From Hyphomonadaceae bacterium UBA7672 (GTDB taxonomy: Bacteria; Pseudomonadota; Alphaproteobacteria; Caulobacterales; Hyphomonadaceae): a DNA stretch of 64,000 nucleotides. Within the stretch, counting starts at the first letter, position 1. Each line of letters starts with the position of its first letter. The notes beneath the pieces were generated by a model. The model did no database searches and was not told the origin of the DNA. It worked only from the letters and a program-made list of their open reading frames with translations. Shown one piece after another: positions 16,556 through 24,179 of the stretch. The position numbers were made by a program, and so were the translations under genes. The stretch spans positions 62,001 through 126,000 of the forward strand of contig DLHI01000015.1 of the NCBI GenBank assembly GCA_002483135.1. Direction: 5' to 3'.

Positions 16556-16882
16556 GTGAGCGGTTTCGACAAGCGTGAGCGGGCGGAAGAAGGGAAATTC
16601 GCCCTCGATCAGGAGCTTCGCTTCAAGGCGAATGCCCGCAGAAACAAGCTTCTGGGTCTCTGGGCCGCCGAAAAGCTGGGCAAGTCCGGCGAAGCTGCTG
16701 CCAATTACGCCACCGAAGTCGTAAAATCGGACTTCGAAGCCCCGGGCGATGAAGATGTTTTCCGCAAGGTAAAGGGCGATCTGGACGCCGCCGGCGTGGC
16801 GATTACCGACCACCAGCTGCAGCGCCAGATGGCCGAGCTGATGGAAAAGGCTGTCGAGCAGGTCAAATCCGAGAAAAAATAG
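16556..16882 (+). CDS. F1F0-ATPase zeta subunit/inhibitor (DUF1476 family)
   Basis: 108 aa from GTG 16556, after GGGAGACGAA. The sequence FDKRERAEEGKFALDQELRFKANARRNKLLGLWAAEKLG is the family hallmark. In alphaproteobacteria such as Paracoccus, this small helical protein inhibits the F1-ATPase and stops wasteful ATP hydrolysis. The rest is helical and ends in lysines. It stands alone, not with atp genes, between purC and purB. A strong terminator with five T follows at 16920-16957. The family is largely limited to alphaproteobacteria. Confidence 0.92.
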   Translation: MSGFDKRERAEEGKFALDQELRFKANARRNKLLGLWAAEKLGKSGEAAANYATEVVKSDFEAPGDEDVFRKVKGDLDAAGVAITDHQLQRQMAELMEKAVEQVKSEKK

Positions 16883-16919
16883 CGGAGCCGTCCGCTATCC
16901 AGATTTACCAAACGATCCG

Positions 16920-16957
16920 CCCCGCCGCCTGGCCCGCATGCTGGTGGCGGGGTTTTT
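16920..16957 (+). terminator. Rho-independent terminator after the zeta-subunit gene
   Basis: CCCCGCCGCC / GGTGGCGGGG stem (one G-U wobble) with loop TGGCCCGCATGCT and a TTTTT tail, 38 nt after the stop codon. Confidence 0.85.
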
Positions 16958-17045
16958 CGTGAGCGTGTTGCATGCCGGAACGGAGCGTGCCGCCGGCATG
17001 GTGAATACGTTTCGTAAAGCTGGATTACCGGCGACGACCCTTTCG

Positions 17046-17222
17046 TTAGCGACTCGCGTGCATCGTCACCCAGAAGATCGGCCCCCGCCGGTCTGGTCCG
17101 ACCGGACGTCGCTTGTTCCGCCACTCCGACGGCGGACGCGCCAGAAGTCCCCCCTTGGCGCCCACGGGGTCCGGTTGGAGCGGCAGCGCAAGACCCCTCG
17201 CGCCGAGCTGCTCCGCCATCAT
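17046..17222 (-). CDS. Possible small basic protein downstream of purB
   Basis: A 58-residue frame from ATG 17222 (MMAEQLGARGL...) ends HASR-stop at 17046. It is rich in Pro, Gly and Arg and has about 80% G or C in third codon positions, like real genes here. No domain is recognised. A strong hairpin (17227-17260) stands between purB and its start codon, and the frame could instead be a by-product of a structured RNA on the other strand. Treated as tentative. Confidence 0.3.
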   Translation of the reverse strand: MMAEQLGARGLALPLQPDPVGAKGGLLARPPSEWRNKRRPVGPDRRGPIFWVTMHASR

Positions 17223-17226
17223 GGCC

Positions 17227-17264
17227 TTGGGCCGGAGCTCGGGTGTGGGCTCCGGCCCAATTTT
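17227..17264. terminator. Strong hairpin next to the purB stop
   Basis: Perfect 12-bp stem TTGGGCCGGAGC / GCTCCGGCCCAA. Only on the + strand does a T-run (TTTTC) follow. It lies just past the purB stop on the minus strand, where it may also block read-through. The + strand orientation implies a transcript ending here with no annotated gene behind it. Confidence 0.75.
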
Positions 17265-17267
17265 CAT

Positions 17268-18578
17268 TCAGGCCTCGCCAAACACCCGCGCGAATATCAC
17301 GTCGACCCCCTTGAAGTGGTAGTCGAGATCAAACATCTCGCCCAACTCCGCCTTCGTGAGCAGCTTCGAGACATCGGCATCGCCTTCGAGGTTGGCGAGG
17401 AAGTCGCCTTCCTTCCGGTTCGCATCGCGCCACACCTTCATCGCGTTGCGCTGGACCATGCGATAGGCGTCCTCGCGGCTCGCGCCCTTCTCCACCAGCG
17501 CCAGAAGCACGCGCTGCGAGTTGTGCAGGCCGCCGAGGCGGTTGAGGTTGGCCAGCATGTTCTCGGGATAGATCAGCAGGTTCTCGATCACGCCCGCGAG
17601 GCGGTTGAGCGCAAAGTCGAGATGGATGGTCGCGTCCGGCCCGATGCCGCGCTCCACCGACGAGTGCGAGATATCGCGCTCATGCCACAGGGCCACATTC
17701 TCCATCGCCGGCACAACCGACGAGCGCACAAGGCGCGCAAGGCCGGTGAGGTTTTCCGTCAGCACCGGATTGCGCTTGTGGGGCATGGCGGATGAGCCCT
17801 TCTGCCCTTCGGAGAAATACTCCTCGGCCTCCAGGACTTCGGTGCGCTGCAGGTGGCGGATTTCAGTAGCGATGCGCTCGATGCTGGAGGCGATGACGCC
17901 CAGCGCCGCAAAGTATGCCGCGTGGCGATCACGCGGGATGACCTGCGTTGAAACCGGTTCCACCGCGAGTTTGAGTTTCGCCGCGACCATCTCCTCGATA
18001 CGCGGGTCAATGTTGGCGAACGTGCCGACGGCGCCCGAGATCGCGCAGGTGGAGATTTCCGCGCGCGCGGCCTCAAGCCGTTTCCTGCCACGCACCATCT
18101 CGGCGTAAAAGCCCGCGAGCTTCACGCCAAAGGTGGTGGGCTCAGCGTGGATCCCGTGGCTTCGGCCGATGGTGGGCGTCATCCTGTGCTCAAGCGCGCG
18201 CTTCTTCAGCGCCGCCAGCACACGATCCATGTCCTTCAGCAGTATGTCGCTCGCCCGCTGCAGCTGAACGGCCAGGCACGTATCCAGCACGTCGGACGAG
18301 GTCATCCCGAGGTGGAGGAAGCGGGCTTCCTCACCGACATGCTCGGCGACGGAAGTCAGGAAGGCGATGACGTCGTGCTTCACCTCACGCTCGATCTCGT
18401 CGATGCGCGCCACGTTGAAGCCGCCGCGCGCGCGGACTGCCTTTGGAACATTCGCCGGGATCATGCCGAGTTCCGCCATCGCCTCGGCGGCCAGCGTCTC
18501 GATCTCGAGCCAGATCGCGTAGCGCGTCTCAGGCTCCCAGATCGCAACCATTTCGGGGCGGGCATAGCGGGGGATCAT
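17268..18578 (-). CDS. purB: Adenylosuccinate lyase
   Basis: 436 aa from ATG 18578 (MIPRYARPEM, the usual start; the longer frame to 18626 adds a non-conserved tail). It removes fumarate from SAICAR and from adenylosuccinate. The fumarase/aspartase signature SSAMPHKRNP is present near residue 275 and the catalytic HLGMTSSDVLD is near residue 89. It stands on the same strand as purC-purS-purQ but separated from purC by the zeta-subunit gene on the other strand. Confidence 0.97.
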   Translation of the reverse strand: MIPRYARPEMVAIWEPETRYAIWLEIETLAAEAMAELGMIPANVPKAVRARGGFNVARIDEIEREVKHDVIAFLTSVAEHVGEEARFLHLGMTSSDVLDTCLAVQLQRASDILLKDMDRVLAALKKRALEHRMTPTIGRSHGIHAEPTTFGVKLAGFYAEMVRGRKRLEAARAEISTCAISGAVGTFANIDPRIEEMVAAKLKLAVEPVSTQVIPRDRHAAYFAALGVIASSIERIATEIRHLQRTEVLEAEEYFSEGQKGSSAMPHKRNPVLTENLTGLARLVRSSVVPAMENVALWHERDISHSSVERGIGPDATIHLDFALNRLAGVIENLLIYPENMLANLNRLGGLHNSQRVLLALVEKGASREDAYRMVQRNAMKVWRDANRKEGDFLANLEGDADVSKLLTKAELGEMFDLDYHFKGVDVIFARVFGEA

Positions 18579-18707
18579 GGGCGGCTCCGGCGACTGTGCG
18601 CAGGCTTTACGCCGCATTCCGGCCAATTGTCACCCGCCAGCAGGACGCAGTTTTGACACGGCGGCCGCCCACGCCCGATACTGGCCAACCACGGACAGGT
18701 GACCACT

Positions 18708-19130
18708 ATGGGCGTTTCGATCGTTGAAGTGACGCCAGCCACCGCCAGGTTGTTGGAGAATGTCGATCCCGACGTGTTCGATCACGCCATTGATCCTTCC
18801 AGACTGGCGGCCTATGTGGCCGATCCCCTTCACGCCATGTTCGTGGCGGTGGAGGATTTTCTCGTCGTCGGACAGATTCGCGGCAGCATCCACCTTCAGC
18901 CGGACCGGGCGCCGGACCTCTACATCGACAATCTGGGAACGAGCCCATCCCGCCAGCGGCGTGGCATTGCGGCAGCAATGATCAGGGCCCTGATCGAGTG
19001 GGGCAAGGGGCAGGGATGCACCTTTGCCTGGGTGGCCACCGAAACCGACAATGCCGGCGCCATCGGCTTCTATGCCGCGCAGAACTTCACGCACGACACG
19101 ATAGCGCTGTTTGCGCAGGAACTGGACTAG
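18708..19130 (+). CDS. GNAT-family N-acetyltransferase
   Basis: 140 aa from ATG 18708, with AGGTGA at 18697-18702; the in-frame GTG three codons upstream overlaps that site. The acetyl-CoA-binding motif A is LGTSPSRQRRGIAAAMIRALIEWGKGQG (R/Q-x-x-G-x-A type), followed by ATETDNAGAIGFYAAQNF, the typical motif B. The substrate is unknown. The TAG stop overlaps that of convergent phoB in the shared sequence CTAG (19127-19130). Confidence 0.9.
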   Translation: MGVSIVEVTPATARLLENVDPDVFDHAIDPSRLAAYVADPLHAMFVAVEDFLVVGQIRGSIHLQPDRAPDLYIDNLGTSPSRQRRGIAAAMIRALIEWGKGQGCTFAWVATETDNAGAIGFYAAQNFTHDTIALFAQELD

Positions 19131-19828
19131 ACGTTCAGCGCATATCCGGCGGAACGCACCGTGCGGATCGGATCATCCGCCCCGCCCTTGCTGAGCGCCT
19201 TGCGCAGGCGGCCGATATGCACGTCGACCGTGCGCGTCTCGACATAGACGTCCGAGCCCCACACGGCGTCGAGCAGCTGCTCGCGGCTAAACACGCGGCC
19301 GGGGTGCTGGATGAAATAGTCCAGCAGGCGGAATTCCGTCGGCCCGAGATGGATGTCGATGCCGCCGCGCGTGACCTTGTGGGCCGCCCGGTCGATCGAG
19401 ATGTCGCCGACGACGACGACATCCTCGGCAAGCGCCGGACGGATGCGGCGCATCACGGCGCGGATACGGGCGGTGAGTTCAGACATGGAGAACGGCTTGG
19501 TCATGTAGTCATCCGCGCCGATATCGAGGCCGCGGATGCGATCGCTTTCCTCGGTGCGCGCAGTCAGCATGATTATTGGCAGGTTGCGCGTCGCGGCCTT
19601 CGAGCGTAGGCGACGGGCGACTTCGATGCCCGCGAGCTTGGGCAGCATCCAGTCGAGCAGGACGATGTCAGGCTGGCGTTCCTCGATAAGCAGGAGCGCC
19701 TCTTCCCCGTCGGTCGCTGTTGCAACCTCATAGCCTTCCTTGACGAGATTGTAGCGGATCAGCTCGACGAGCGGGGCCTCGTCCTCGACGATCAAGGCAT
19801 AGGGCCGCGTAGCGGCGGCAGGGCGCAT
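19127..19828 (-). CDS. phoB: Phosphate regulon response regulator PhoB
   Basis: 233 aa from ATG 19828; an ATG at 19864 (overlapping the phoU stop) would add 12 residues. An N-terminal receiver domain (VEDEAPLVELIRYNL, phosphoacceptor Asp in IVLLDWMLP, LTART, switch Lys in TKPFS) is followed by an OmpR-type winged helix ending TVRSAGYAL. The winged helix reads LGPTEFRLLDYFIQHPGRVFSREQLLDAVWG, the PhoB type. When phosphorylated by PhoR it activates phosphate-uptake genes. It lies downstream of phoU and pstB; the partner kinase phoR is 7.5 kb away at 27386-28771. Confidence 0.95.
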   Translation of the reverse strand: MRPAAATRPYALIVEDEAPLVELIRYNLVKEGYEVATATDGEEALLLIEERQPDIVLLDWMLPKLAGIEVARRLRSKAATRNLPIIMLTARTEESDRIRGLDIGADDYMTKPFSMSELTARIRAVMRRIRPALAEDVVVVGDISIDRAAHKVTRGGIDIHLGPTEFRLLDYFIQHPGRVFSREQLLDAVWGSDVYVETRTVDVHIGRLRKALSKGGADDPIRTVRSAGYALNV

Positions 19829-19844
19829 GATGGGGCGTTCCAGG

Positions 19845-20537
19845 TCAGTTGCTGTTGAGGGCATCGACTTTCGGCCTTTCGACGGGGAGTTGCTCGCCGG
19901 TAACGAGGAAGTGGATTTCCTCGGCAATGTTGGTGCAGTGGTCGCCGATCCGTTCCAGATTCTTTGCGACAAAGAGTAGATGCGCGCAGGCGGAAATCGT
20001 GCGCGGATCCTCAATCATGTAGGTGACGACCTCGCGGAACAGCGACTGGTAGTGTTCGTCCACTTCCTCGTCGCGCACCCAGACGCGGTTGGCTGCATCA
20101 GTTTCAAGTGCGGTATAGGCGTCAAGCACGCGCTTCAGCTGCGCGGTGACGAGGCGGCCCATGCGCGCGACGCCCTTGAGCGCGTTCACCGGCTCAATGC
20201 CCTCGATCAGTTTCACGCGCTTGGCGATGCTCTTGCCGAGATCGCCGATGCGCTCGAGTTCGGTGGCGATCTTCAGCGCGGAAATCGTCTGGCGCAGGTC
20301 ACGCGCGAGCGGCTGGCGCAGGGCAAGAAGGCGGAGGATCTTCTTCTCGACCTCGACCTGCAGCTGGTCGATCTGCGGGTCGCGTGCGACCACTGTCTCG
20401 GCAAGTGCAAGATCGCGCGAGGCGATGGCCTGGATCGCGTCGGATAGCATGTCTTCAGCAAGCCCGCCCATGCGGGCAAGATCGCCGGAGAGTTCTTCCA
20501 GATCCTGCGAAAACGACCTGACTGTATGTTCTGTCAT
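19845..20537 (-). CDS. phoU: Phosphate signalling complex protein PhoU
   Basis: 230 aa, all-helical with two repeats of the PhoU three-helix bundle. ATG 20537 follows GAGGAGG at good spacing. Each repeat shows the metal-binding acidic pattern (LERIGDLGKSIAKR and LERIGDHCTNIAEE). PhoU couples the state of the PstSCAB transporter to the PhoR kinase and turns the regulon off in phosphate excess. It lies between pstB and phoB, the standard order. Confidence 0.95.
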   Translation of the reverse strand: MTEHTVRSFSQDLEELSGDLARMGGLAEDMLSDAIQAIASRDLALAETVVARDPQIDQLQVEVEKKILRLLALRQPLARDLRQTISALKIATELERIGDLGKSIAKRVKLIEGIEPVNALKGVARMGRLVTAQLKRVLDAYTALETDAANRVWVRDEEVDEHYQSLFREVVTYMIEDPRTISACAHLLFVAKNLERIGDHCTNIAEEIHFLVTGEQLPVERPKVDALNSN

Positions 20538-20576
20538 GTCTGTGCCTCCTCGGCGCACCCTACAGCGTTTCGGCCA

Positions 20577-21407
20577 CTACCCGAAGCGTCCGGTGATGTA
20601 GTCCTGCGTGCGCGAGTTCTTGGGATTCGTGAAAACCGCCTCGGTCGGCCCCGTTTCGATAAGCTTGCCGAGATGGAAGAAGGCCGTCTGCTGCGAGACG
20701 CGGGCCGCCTGCGCCATCGAATGGGTAACGATCACAATACAGTAGTTCGACTTCAGCTCGTCGATCAGTTCCTCGACCTTGGCGGTCGCGATGGGGTCGA
20801 GCGCCGAGCAGGGCTCGTCCATCAGGATGATTTCCGGGTTCACGGCGATGGCCCGTGCGATCACGAGGCGCTGCTGCTGGCCGCCCGAGAGACTGGCGCC
20901 GGAGGCATTGAGGCGATCCTTGACCTCTTCCCACAGGCCCGCCTTGCGCAGCGAGTCTTCGACGATCTCTCGCAGCCGGTCGCGCGAGGACGCCGTGCCA
21001 TGCAGGCGGACGCCATAGGCGACGTTCTCGAAGATTGACTTGGGGAACGGATTCGGTTTCTGGAACACCATCCCCACCTGCGCACGCAGGAGTACAGGAT
21101 CGACCGACTTGTCGTTGACGTCCATCCCGTCGATCTCAATGCGGCCCGTGACGCGGCAGCCGGGGATCGTGTCGTTCATGCGGTTGATCGACCGCAGGAA
21201 GGTGGACTTGCCACAGCCCGACGGGCCGATCAGCGCGGTGACGGATTTTTCCGGCATGTCGAGCGAGACGTCGAACAGCGCCTGCTTGTCGCCGTAGAAG
21301 ACCGATACGGCCTGAGCCTTGATCTTGGCGTCGGCGCCGGCCGGGGCCCGCCGCGTTGCGGTCGCTGTGTCCATGCGGAGAGAGGGCATCGGGTCCATCC
21401 GGCTCAT
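20577..21407 (-). CDS. pstB: Phosphate ABC transporter ATP-binding protein PstB
   Basis: 276 aa from ATG 21407 (MSRMDP); later in-frame ATGs at 21398, 21389 and 21374 are alternatives. The ABC ATPase motifs are intact: Walker A GPSGCGKS, signature LSGGQQQR, Walker B IILMDEPCSALDP, and switch histidine VTHSM. It ends with NPKNSRTQDYITGRFG, characteristic of PstB. It powers high-affinity phosphate import with PstS, PstC and PstA, none of which is in the window. It is followed by phoU and phoB on the same strand. Confidence 0.96.
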   Translation of the reverse strand: MSRMDPMPSLRMDTATATRRAPAGADAKIKAQAVSVFYGDKQALFDVSLDMPEKSVTALIGPSGCGKSTFLRSINRMNDTIPGCRVTGRIEIDGMDVNDKSVDPVLLRAQVGMVFQKPNPFPKSIFENVAYGVRLHGTASSRDRLREIVEDSLRKAGLWEEVKDRLNASGASLSGGQQQRLVIARAIAVNPEIILMDEPCSALDPIATAKVEELIDELKSNYCIVIVTHSMAQAARVSQQTAFFHLGKLIETGPTEAVFTNPKNSRTQDYITGRFG

Positions 21408-21720
21408 CTCCAACTCCGGTGGACAGGATGGTTTTCGCATAGCCCCGCCCCTGCCACGGGGCGGTCTGAGGAAACCATCTGCTTGAACATCTGACGCCCA
21501 GCCGTCTTTACGCTTCCCGTCATTTAGGGGCGGATTGTGACAGTCCTGCAAAACGGAACCGAAGAGTCCCCGCGACATCGTGGAAGGCTCCCTGGAGCGC
21601 GGCCTGTCCTGTGGATAAACACCCCATTGACGCATCGGCGCCCGGGGCTGATTGCATTTACACCCTGCTCTCGACGTGGTTTCTGCGGGTTTTGGCCGAT
21701 TTTCGGCAGGGAATTACGAA
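21408..21720. other. Divergent intergenic region between pstB and the IDO-like gene
   Basis: A 313-nt gap with no gene. On the pstB side a perfect 7-bp hairpin (CCGCCCC, loop TGCCAC, GGGGCGG at 21445-21464) sits 38-57 nt before the pstB start. A single CTGTCAC Pho-like half site (minus strand, 21537-21543) is present without a second half at 11-bp spacing. AGGGA at about 21707 precedes the IDO-like start. Confidence 0.5.
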
Positions 21721-22893
21721 ATGGCAGCCCGTCTGAGCCTTTCCGACTACGATATGAACGCTGAAAGGGGATTTCTTTGCGCATACGATGCAGCGGATGT
21801 GCGCCTGCCAGCGGAACTCGCAGCGCCCGAGGAAGCCGCCCGTGACCTGCCGAAGACGCTGCTGACGGGCCGGGTCCGGACACATCTGGCCAGCCTGCCA
21901 GTGTTGGACCTTAGAGCTTTCTGCGACGAGGCGAGCGATGGCCAGCTCCGCGCCGCCATGGTCCGCTACTCTTTCATGGTTCAGGCCTATGTCTGGGGCG
22001 AGCCCGAGGCGCCCACCTCTCTTCCCGCGCCGCTGGCCGTGCCGATGTGGGCGCTAGCCAAGCGCCTCGGCCAACAGCCGCTGCTGCCCTACTCGGCCTA
22101 TGTGCTCGACAACTGGGACCGGTTCGATCGCGCTGGCCCGATCAGCCTCGACAACATCTGGATGATCCAGAACTTCCTCGCCGGTCAGGACGAGGCGTGG
22201 TTCGTACTCGTCCACGTCGCCATCGAGGCGCGCGCCGGATCAATGCTCGCCGAAATCCCGGCGATCATCGAAGCTGTTGCGAACGGCGACGCCAAAGCCG
22301 TCGAGCAGGGCCTCGCGCGTTGCGCAAAGGTCTGGGAAGATGTGAACGCGATCTTCGACCGCATGCCCGAGCGCTGCGATCCCTACATCTACTTCCACCG
22401 CGTGCGGCCCTACATCCACGGCTGGAAGGACAATCCCGCCTTGGGCGCCGGCCTCATTTACGAGGGCGTCGCCGAGACGGGCGGCAAGCCGCAGGCCTTC
22501 CGCGGCCAGACCGGATCGCAGTCGACCATCGTGCCTTCAATGGACGCCCTGCTCGGCATCGGCCACGCGGCCGACCCGCTGCGCACTTTCCTCGACGAGC
22601 TGCACATCTATCGCCCACCCGCACACCGCACCTTCGTCGACAAGGTGCGCGCCATGTCTGAGGTGCGGGGCTTCGTGCAGGCTTCAGGCGACACAAACCT
22701 GCGCGAGATCTACAACACTAACGTACGCGCGATCGCACGCTTCCGCACGCGCCATCTCGAATACGCCGCCAGCTACATCAACAAGCAGGGCAAGGACTCC
22801 GCCGGCAACGACACGGATGTCGGCACCGGCGGCACGCCCTTCATGAAATATCTGAAGAAGCACCGCGACGAGGCTGAACAGCATCTGTTGTAG
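21721..22893 (+). CDS. Indoleamine 2,3-dioxygenase-like haem protein
   Basis: 390 aa from ATG 21721, 9 nt after AGGGA. It contains the IDO-family core: LPYSAYVLDNWDRFD, FVLVHVAIEARAG, RPYIHGWKDNP, GQTGSQS near the active site, the proximal-His helix RTFVDKVRAMSEVRGFV with FRTRHLEYAASYI, and the closing GTGGTPFMKYLKKHRDE. Such enzymes open the indole ring of tryptophan or related compounds with O2. No kynurenine genes lie nearby, so the substrate is open. The gene has no operon partner; it is divergent from pstB and convergent with the DUF6607 gene. Confidence 0.85.
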   Translation: MAARLSLSDYDMNAERGFLCAYDAADVRLPAELAAPEEAARDLPKTLLTGRVRTHLASLPVLDLRAFCDEASDGQLRAAMVRYSFMVQAYVWGEPEAPTSLPAPLAVPMWALAKRLGQQPLLPYSAYVLDNWDRFDRAGPISLDNIWMIQNFLAGQDEAWFVLVHVAIEARAGSMLAEIPAIIEAVANGDAKAVEQGLARCAKVWEDVNAIFDRMPERCDPYIYFHRVRPYIHGWKDNPALGAGLIYEGVAETGGKPQAFRGQTGSQSTIVPSMDALLGIGHAADPLRTFLDELHIYRPPAHRTFVDKVRAMSEVRGFVQASGDTNLREIYNTNVRAIARFRTRHLEYAASYINKQGKDSAGNDTDVGTGGTPFMKYLKKHRDEAEQHLL

Positions 22894-22970
22894 GAAGCCG
22901 CGCGGTCATGACGCCATCTCGCCTTCGCGGCGACAGCGCTGCTGGCCAAAGCGAAAACCCTGCAAGCAGA

Positions 22971-23007
22971 ACGGGCCGGAGCTTCACGGCTCCGGCCCGT
23001 ATCTTTT
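22971..23007. terminator. Bidirectional terminator between IDO-like and DUF6607 genes
   Basis: Perfect 12-bp stem ACGGGCCGGAGC / GCTCCGGCCCGT around TTCACG, followed on the + strand by ATCTTTTC. It lies between two convergent stop codons. The inner 10 bp of the arms are identical to those of the hairpin at 17227-17260. Confidence 0.8.
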
Positions 23008-23023
23008 CAGCGCCGCGAAGGTT

Positions 23024-24067
23024 CTAGCGCGCCGCCACGTCCTTCGCCAACCGCTGTTCGAGCGTGCCGATGTCGCGCGTGGTGAACTGGGCGATCACTT
23101 TCTTCGCTTCGATCACGGCTGCATCCGTTGTCGTCTCGCCGGACTGGATCTTGTCAGCCAGCTCGAGCAGCGGCGTGTAGATCGGCTCGGGCTCTCCCTT
23201 CACGGTCAGGCCAAACGTCGTCCCCGGCGTTTCGAATTTCGACCATTCTGCCCGCACGGCGGCCCAGAAATCCTTCGTCGCGTTCCAGTAGTCGAGCGCG
23301 ACGTTCGCGTCGAAGTCGGCATAGTGGCGATAGGTGTTCACGCCCTGCTCGCGCGCGATGATCGCCTGCTTGCCGTCGATCAGCGCCAGCTTGGAATTGT
23401 CCTGCTCGTGCACCCAGCCGTCCCAGGTGATGGCGTGACGGTTCACCGCCAGCACGCCGTAATAATCCTCGCGCACCGTGGCCTCGCGGCGCGGCAGCGG
23501 CCGCAGCTCGGCCGGCGGCGTCCAGGCCGAGATACCGTTGGAATGATCCCAGACGCCCAGCGCGCCATAGCGTGGCGAGTCTTCCACCTGATAAACCGTC
23601 TGCGACCATTTCCCTTCGCGCTCGGCTGCGGGGATCACGCGGTTCTCCCACGCATTGCCGCCGATGAAGATCAGCACGCTTTCCGGCTCGTAGCGCCAAT
23701 CCTGTCGCCAGTGCTTGATCGGGAATTTCTCCTCGCCCGCTTCGACGACCAGGATGTGCTGCAGGCTGATGAAATCGCCACGGTCCTCGATCACGCGCAC
23801 GACCTCATAGCCGCCCGAGCGGCTGGGCTCCTTGACCCTGTAATCCTTGAGGAAGGAGACAGTCTCGGTAAAGTCGAAGCGCACGCGATAATCGCCAGCC
23901 ATCGCCAAAATCGCCTTGCGATCCAGCTCAAAGCTCGCCTGCTCGCCCGCGCTCATCGCCGCCGGCCGGGCGCCAGCCGAGGCGGTGGGCGCCGTTGCGC
24001 AGGCCGACATCAGGGCAGCCGCGCCGATGGCGACTGCTGCTAGCCAAAGCTTCCGTCCGGTCCTCAT
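23024..24067 (-). CDS. DUF6607-family lipoprotein
   Basis: 347 aa with a lipoprotein signal (lipobox LMSAC at residues 19-23). The body matches the DUF6607 family: ILAMAGDYRVRFDFTETV, LQHILVVE, KHWRQDW, VYQVEDSPRYGALG, LPRRE, the RNRH-like NRHAITWDGWVHEQDN, and DYW...FW near the C-terminus. The function is not established. Members often sit beside haem/iron TonB receptors and DUF4198 proteins, as here, which argues for a role in iron or haem handling at the outer membrane. It is divergent from the DUF4198-TonB pair across a Fur-box-like palindrome. Confidence 0.85.
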   Translation of the reverse strand: MRTGRKLWLAAVAIGAAALMSACATAPTASAGARPAAMSAGEQASFELDRKAILAMAGDYRVRFDFTETVSFLKDYRVKEPSRSGGYEVVRVIEDRGDFISLQHILVVEAGEEKFPIKHWRQDWRYEPESVLIFIGGNAWENRVIPAAEREGKWSQTVYQVEDSPRYGALGVWDHSNGISAWTPPAELRPLPRREATVREDYYGVLAVNRHAITWDGWVHEQDNSKLALIDGKQAIIAREQGVNTYRHYADFDANVALDYWNATKDFWAAVRAEWSKFETPGTTFGLTVKGEPEPIYTPLLELADKIQSGETTTDAAVIEAKKVIAQFTTRDIGTLEQRLAKDVAAR

Positions 24068-24121
24068 CGCGCAACACCCTTCGTTTCTTGATCAGGCTTC
24101 CGACTAATCTTCTTGAAAATG

Positions 24122-24137
24122 ACTTGCAAGTGCAATT
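24122..24137. promoter_or_regulatory. Second Fur-like dyad (TTGCA-AG-TGCAA)
   Basis: ACTTGCAAGTGCAATT contains TTGCA-AG-TGCAA (5-2-5) and the palindrome ACTTGCAAGT. It lies about 15 nt from the main Fur-box candidate, nearer the DUF6607 start, and could be a second binding site controlling that gene. Confidence 0.4.
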
Positions 24138-24147
24138 CGGGGTGGTA

Positions 24148-24164
24148 TTGCGAATTGTTCGCAA
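24148..24164. promoter_or_regulatory. Fur-box-like palindrome in the divergent iron-locus promoter
   Basis: TTGCGAA-TTG-TTCGCAA, a perfect 7-3-7 dyad. Alphaproteobacterial Fur sites share the TGC-A/G-A-A...TT-C/T-GCA architecture. It lies in the 112-nt gap between the divergent DUF6607 and DUF4198 genes, 16 nt before the DUF4198 start, so an iron-loaded repressor could shut both off. Confidence 0.6.
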
Positions 24165-24179
24165 CATTTGGGATTCGTC

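Noticed and set aside
21537..21543. Pho-box in front of pstB (CTGTCAC, minus strand)
   Set aside because: Only one half site; no second copy at 11-bp spacing was found, so the call is not supported.
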